Positions 60,937 through 64,000 of a stretch of 64,000 bases of DNA are shown here, one piece after another (within the stretch, counting starts at the first letter, position 1; each line of letters opens with the position of its first letter). The translations under genes were made by a program, and so were the position numbers. Under the pieces are notes generated by a model. It was not told the origin of the DNA and did not search any database. It saw only the letters and a program-made list of their open reading frames with translations. This stretch comes from Pantoea vagans. Lineage in GTDB: Bacteria; Pseudomonadota; Gammaproteobacteria; Enterobacterales; Enterobacteriaceae. The DNA lies in assembly GCF_001506165.1 (NCBI RefSeq), contig NZ_CP011427.1, forward strand, positions 3,348,001 to 3,412,000, in the 5' to 3' direction.

Positions 60937-62856
60937 CTAGTAACGGCGATTCCACTCACCATCGGCGAGAATCTTATCCGGCTTGCCCATGAAGTAACGG
61001 TAGTAGGCATCATACGCCAGCACGTTTTTCACATAGCCGCGCGTTTCCGAGAATGGGATGGTTTCGATAAAGGCCACCGCATCCAGTTTGCCGCCGCTGT
61101 TGTTCAACCAGCTACGCACGCGTCCCGGTCCGGCATTGTACGCGGCCGAAGAGAAGATACGGTTCTGGTCGAACTGCTGATAGACATACTCCAGATACTG
61201 CGTGCCAATCTGGATATTGGTTTGTGGATCCAGCAACTGGCTGCTGTTTACGTAGCCAGGAATGTTATACATCTTCACCGTGTGCGTCGCCGTGCCCGGC
61301 ATCACCTGCATCAGACCGCTGGCCCCGACCGGCGAGCGCGCTTTCGGATTCCAGGCGCTTTCCTGGCGAGAGATCGCCATGGCATAGCTCTGCGGAATGC
61401 CTTTGTCGCTGGTGTATTGCTGATACAGATTGCGCCACGCCAGCGGGAAACGCTCTTTCAGGCTGTCCCACATTTTCGCGGTAATCGTGGCCTGCACGCT
61501 AAGATCCCACCAGTCCTGCTCATTGGCATAACGCGCCAGCATCTGCTGCTGCACATGCGTTTTACTGGAGATGAGATTGGCCCACTCGCTGCGCGCCAGA
61601 TTATCCAGCCCCCAGTACATCAGCTCTCGCACCCGCGCCAGTTCTGGCCCCTGCACCACTGAACTGTCAGCAGCCGGTGCCTGGTCAACCTGTAACGGGT
61701 ATTCCACGCCCAGACGCTGCGCCGCCACCATCGGGTAGAAACCACGCGCCTGCATTAGTTTACGCAGAATCTCATCGGCTTCTTCTTTACGTCCTTGGGA
61801 GATCAGTAAATCAGCCTGCCAGTATTGCCACTCGTCTTTCTCTTTGGCTTCCACCGGCAAACGGGCGATCCAGGTATTCAGCCCACGGCGATCGTTCTGG
61901 CTCAGCGCCAGACGTACCCGGCGCTCGATAAGTGCGGTGGATTCGCTGTTCATCACTACCGCATCGCGCCAGCGCGCCTGTTCCGAGGTGAGATCCGCGC
62001 CCATCATGCGCCACACCACCGTTTCTTTCAGATCCTGCTCTTCCGCGGGGCCCATTTTCTGCGCCTGCACCAACTGCGGGATCATCATGCGGGCATTATC
62101 CATATCTTCACGCGCTACGCGGGCGAAGGCATAACTGGTGGCCATGCGCGTGAAATCAGTAGGACCGAGACTGCTGGCAAAGGTGGTGACGGTCTGCGGG
62201 TTCTGCTGCAGCGCAATCAAGGCGCTGGCAGTGGTCTGGTAATCCGCAGGCAACATTTTAGCGAGGTAGTTAACCAGACTGTCGTTACCCGCTTTCATCG
62301 CCAGACGGATGCGTTCGAGGATGGTGATCGGCGACAGTTGTCCAGAAGCTTGCCATACGGAGAACAGCTGGTCGCAGTCGTTCGGCAGCGCTGAACCGCG
62401 CAGCCAGATAGCTTTAGCACCATCAAATGCCGCCTGCTGCTGGCCGGTCGCCCATTTGGCGTAATACCAGTTGCAGCGCGCCTGTACGGGTTTCGGCTCA
62501 TCCGGGCTGAAGCTCAGCACGCCCTGCCAGTCCTGACGATGCGCCAGCACGTTCACAAAGCGAGTAGAGAGCGAACGCGCGGGCGGCAACGTTGGATATT
62601 GCTGAATAAAATTCTTCACTGCCAGCGGCGTTTCCTGATCCAGGTCCTGCGCCAGCAGACGGTACTGTAAATAAGGATAGAGCGGATAGTCCTGCAGCGT
62701 GGGCATCAGCTGCGAGACCTGGTCCATTTGATTGTTATCCCAAGCCTGTTTGATCTGTGCATAGCGCTGCCGTTGCTGATCCAGCGAGTCGGCCCACACG
62801 CTGCTGGCCGTGCTGACCAGGCAGATTCCTATCATCCAGTTACGCCACTTCTCCAC
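60937..62856 (-). CDS. slt: Soluble lytic murein transglycosylase Slt70
   Basis: Periplasmic exo-acting lytic transglycosylase that makes 1,6-anhydromuropeptides. The 639 residues (645 in E. coli) have a signal peptide (ending SVWADS), the alpha-helical doughnut domain, and the C-terminal catalytic domain with the glutamate in AISRQESAWNPKARSPVGASG, then LMQVMPGTA and YNAGPGRVRSWL. GTG start at 62856 with AGGAGAG upstream. An IS3-type element ends 34 bases upstream and probably separates it from its native promoter. Confidence 0.95.
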   Translation of the reverse strand: MEKWRNWMIGICLVSTASSVWADSLDQQRQRYAQIKQAWDNNQMDQVSQLMPTLQDYPLYPYLQYRLLAQDLDQETPLAVKNFIQQYPTLPPARSLSTRFVNVLAHRQDWQGVLSFSPDEPKPVQARCNWYYAKWATGQQQAAFDGAKAIWLRGSALPNDCDQLFSVWQASGQLSPITILERIRLAMKAGNDSLVNYLAKMLPADYQTTASALIALQQNPQTVTTFASSLGPTDFTRMATSYAFARVAREDMDNARMMIPQLVQAQKMGPAEEQDLKETVVWRMMGADLTSEQARWRDAVVMNSESTALIERRVRLALSQNDRRGLNTWIARLPVEAKEKDEWQYWQADLLISQGRKEEADEILRKLMQARGFYPMVAAQRLGVEYPLQVDQAPAADSSVVQGPELARVRELMYWGLDNLARSEWANLISSKTHVQQQMLARYANEQDWWDLSVQATITAKMWDSLKERFPLAWRNLYQQYTSDKGIPQSYAMAISRQESAWNPKARSPVGASGLMQVMPGTATHTVKMYNIPGYVNSSQLLDPQTNIQIGTQYLEYVYQQFDQNRIFSSAAYNAGPGRVRSWLNNSGGKLDAVAFIETIPFSETRGYVKNVLAYDAYYRYFMGKPDKILADGEWNRRY

Positions 62857-62916
62857 TCTGCTCTCCTCTCTGCTGCGGTCCAGCTCATATGAACTGAACC
62901 CCTTAACCTGGACTCT

Positions 62917-63750
62917 TTAAGTCAGCTTAATTTGATTATGAGTCCGGTACTCCACCGGACTCAGTCCGCCCAGTCCCATCTTTATCCGCTTGTCGTTCCA
63001 GAAGTCTATGTACTCACCGATCGCAGCACTCAGTTCGCTCACACTTCGGAACGTCTTCAGATAAAACATCTCTGTTTTAAGATGCCCAAAGAAGTTCTCT
63101 ATCATCGCATTGTCCAGACAGTTGCCTTTCCTGGACATACTTTGCTGTATTCCTCTCTCTGCGAGTTGACGCCGGTAATATGGCCGCTGGTAATGCCACC
63201 CCTGATCACTGTGCAACAACACGCGGCTCAGGCTACTCAGGTGACTGAACGCCTTTTTCAGCATGCCATCTATCAATGATGCCGTTGCCTTCTGTGAGCC
63301 TTCCCAGGCCACGATTTCATCGTTGTACAGGTCCATTATGGCTGACAGGTAATATTTATCCTCTCCCACTCGGAACTCCGTCACGTCTGTTACCCATTTC
63401 TCTTCAGGCGCTGAAGCAACGAAGTTTCTTTGTAGCAGGTTAGCCACTGTCGGATTCACGCCTCCCCGGTAGGAACAATATTTCTTCCGCCTTACCGGAC
63501 ACTCCAGCGACAGAGCTTTCATCAGCTTAAGGATAGTTTTACCACTGTGACTGTAGCCACATTGTCTGAGAAGCTCGTTAAGCCGCCGGTAGCCATACAG
63601 GCTTCTGTGTTCACTGAACAACCGGAGCATCAGCACCTTAACCTCAGCATATTTATCCGGTATCTGAAGGCGAGCCAGATGATAAAAGAAGGTGCTCCGG
63701 GCCAGTTGAGCCGCTTTCAGCAGCACCGGCAGGCGATGTTGCGTACGCAA
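62917..63750 (-). CDS. IS3-family transposase OrfB (DDE integrase core)
   Basis: Catalytic half of the IS3 transposase. The 277 residues from a TTG at 63750 show HTH_21-type HRSLYGYRRLNELLRQCG (about 47-64) and the DDE triad: WVTDVTEF (about 118-125), LLHSDQGWHY (about 179-188) and DNAMIENFFGHLKTE (about 213-227). The frame remains open upstream to the A7 run at 63790-63796, where a -1 shift from orfA would produce the OrfAB fusion, so the stand-alone start is only nominal. Confidence 0.93.
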   Translation of the reverse strand: MRTQHRLPVLLKAAQLARSTFFYHLARLQIPDKYAEVKVLMLRLFSEHRSLYGYRRLNELLRQCGYSHSGKTILKLMKALSLECPVRRKKYCSYRGGVNPTVANLLQRNFVASAPEEKWVTDVTEFRVGEDKYYLSAIMDLYNDEIVAWEGSQKATASLIDGMLKKAFSHLSSLSRVLLHSDQGWHYQRPYYRRQLAERGIQQSMSRKGNCLDNAMIENFFGHLKTEMFYLKTFRSVSELSAAIGEYIDFWNDKRIKMGLGGLSPVEYRTHNQIKLT

Positions 63751-63755
63751 CAGGT

Positions 63756-64000
63756 TTACCGCCGCTGCTTTTTCAGCGACTCCAGCCGCTTTTTTTCAAG
63801 GAGTATCCCCTGCAGCGTCTTCAGATAGTCATTTTCCGCCCGGAGATATTCGAGCTCCTTCAGCAGTTCTTCAGGCGTTTTATCATCTGCTTTACGAGGC
63901 TTGTCTGGATTAACTGGCATAGATACGCTCCGCTCCGGTTGTGTCGGACAAAAGGCACTGTACCCCTTTAGTCTGAACCGTTTGAGCCAGTTATCAACAG
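63756..64000 (-). CDS. IS3-family OrfA, N-terminus outside window
   Basis: C-terminal 81 codons of OrfA, ending in TAA at 63758-63756. It reads LKRFRLKGYS, then MPVNPDKPRKADDKTPEELL, a leucine-zipper-like stretch ELEYLRAENDYLKTLQGILL and the basic end KKRLESLKKQRR. The slippery AAAAAAG (complement of 63789-63795) lies in the KKR codons, and the -1 frame opens into orfB right after a TGA, as in functional IS3 elements. Confidence 0.88.
   Translation of the reverse strand, partial: VDNWLKRFRLKGYSAFCPTQPERSVSMPVNPDKPRKADDKTPEELLKELEYLRAENDYLKTLQGILLEKKRLESLKKQRR

Larger units (their letters stand above)
62890..64000 (-). mobile_element. IS3-family element, continues past window end
   Basis: Begins at about 62890 with TGAACTGAACCCC, a TG-type IS3 terminal repeat, followed 14 bases later by the orfB stop region and then orfB and most of orfA on the minus strand. 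The other end, with the partner repeat and the start of orfA, is outside the window. The orfA/orfB junction shows a typical programmed -1 frameshift site. Subgroup close to IS150 by protein style; not proven. Confidence 0.85.

Noticed and set aside
1..64000. tRNA genes, rRNA genes or phage attachment sites at the T6SS borders.
   Set aside because: None could be recognised by eye in the gaps at 13815-13918 or 49793-50561 or elsewhere.

Overview
The window is chromosomal DNA of an enterobacterium, most likely Erwiniaceae (Pantoea or Erwinia type). The backbone genes resemble Escherichia coli orthologues closely in product, length and order: ileS-ribF-rpsT-nhaR-nhaA-dnaJ-dnaK ... mog-talB-yaaA on the left, and thrC-thrB-thrA-thrL-yjtD-arcA-creA-rob-gpmB-yjjX-trpR-slt on the right. 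In E. coli these two blocks meet at the thr operon. The genus is an inference from synteny and style; no rRNA or marker gene here settles it.

Layout. 1-13.8 kb: housekeeping block, mostly on the minus strand, with a complete sigma-32 type dnaK promoter, a UUG-started rpsT and several clear intrinsic terminators. An MHS-type MFS transporter sits where E. coli has satP/yaaW/yaaI. 13.9-49.8 kb: a type VI secretion system (T6SS) inserted between yaaA and thrC, all genes on the minus strand apart from passenger fragments. Its transcription order is tssB, tssC, tssK, tssL, an OmpA-domain protein, hcp, clpV (tssH), vgrG, PAAR, a VasX-like 939-residue effector, two paralogous membrane proteins plus a third broken copy, a frameshifted Sel1-repeat gene, an IS630-type element, a small membrane protein, a DUF4123-like adaptor, an unknown membrane protein coupled to tssM, tssM, four tandem FGE/SUMF1-fold lipoproteins, a DUF3592-like protein, then tssA, tssF, tssG, tssJ, tssE. 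All 13 core T6SS components are present. No Fha, PpkA, PppA or TagF gene is seen. 50.5-56.3 kb: thrLABC with an intact attenuator, then the TrmH-type methyltransferase yjtD. 56.3-62.9 kb: arcA, creA (without creBCD), rob, gpmB, yjjX, trpR with its operator, and slt. 62.9-64 kb: an IS3-family element that enters 34 bases upstream of the slt start and runs off the window.

How the parts fit. The T6SS core genes are GC-rich and form closely spaced, overlapping operons. The cargo zones at about 20-23.7 kb and 27-35.3 kb are AT-rich, repetitive and carry broken genes and an IS, the pattern of effector/immunity turnover. The most interesting content is (1) the array of four FGE-fold lipoproteins that lack the catalytic cysteines and vary mainly in one C-terminal loop, with no evident cognate effector, and (2) the VasX-like effector followed by an expanding and decaying family of membrane proteins that share a conserved 5' half. 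Both look like immunity expansion, but that is inference. A small regulatory oddity is an intrinsic terminator that fills the nhaA-nhaR gap and ends at the nhaR start codon.
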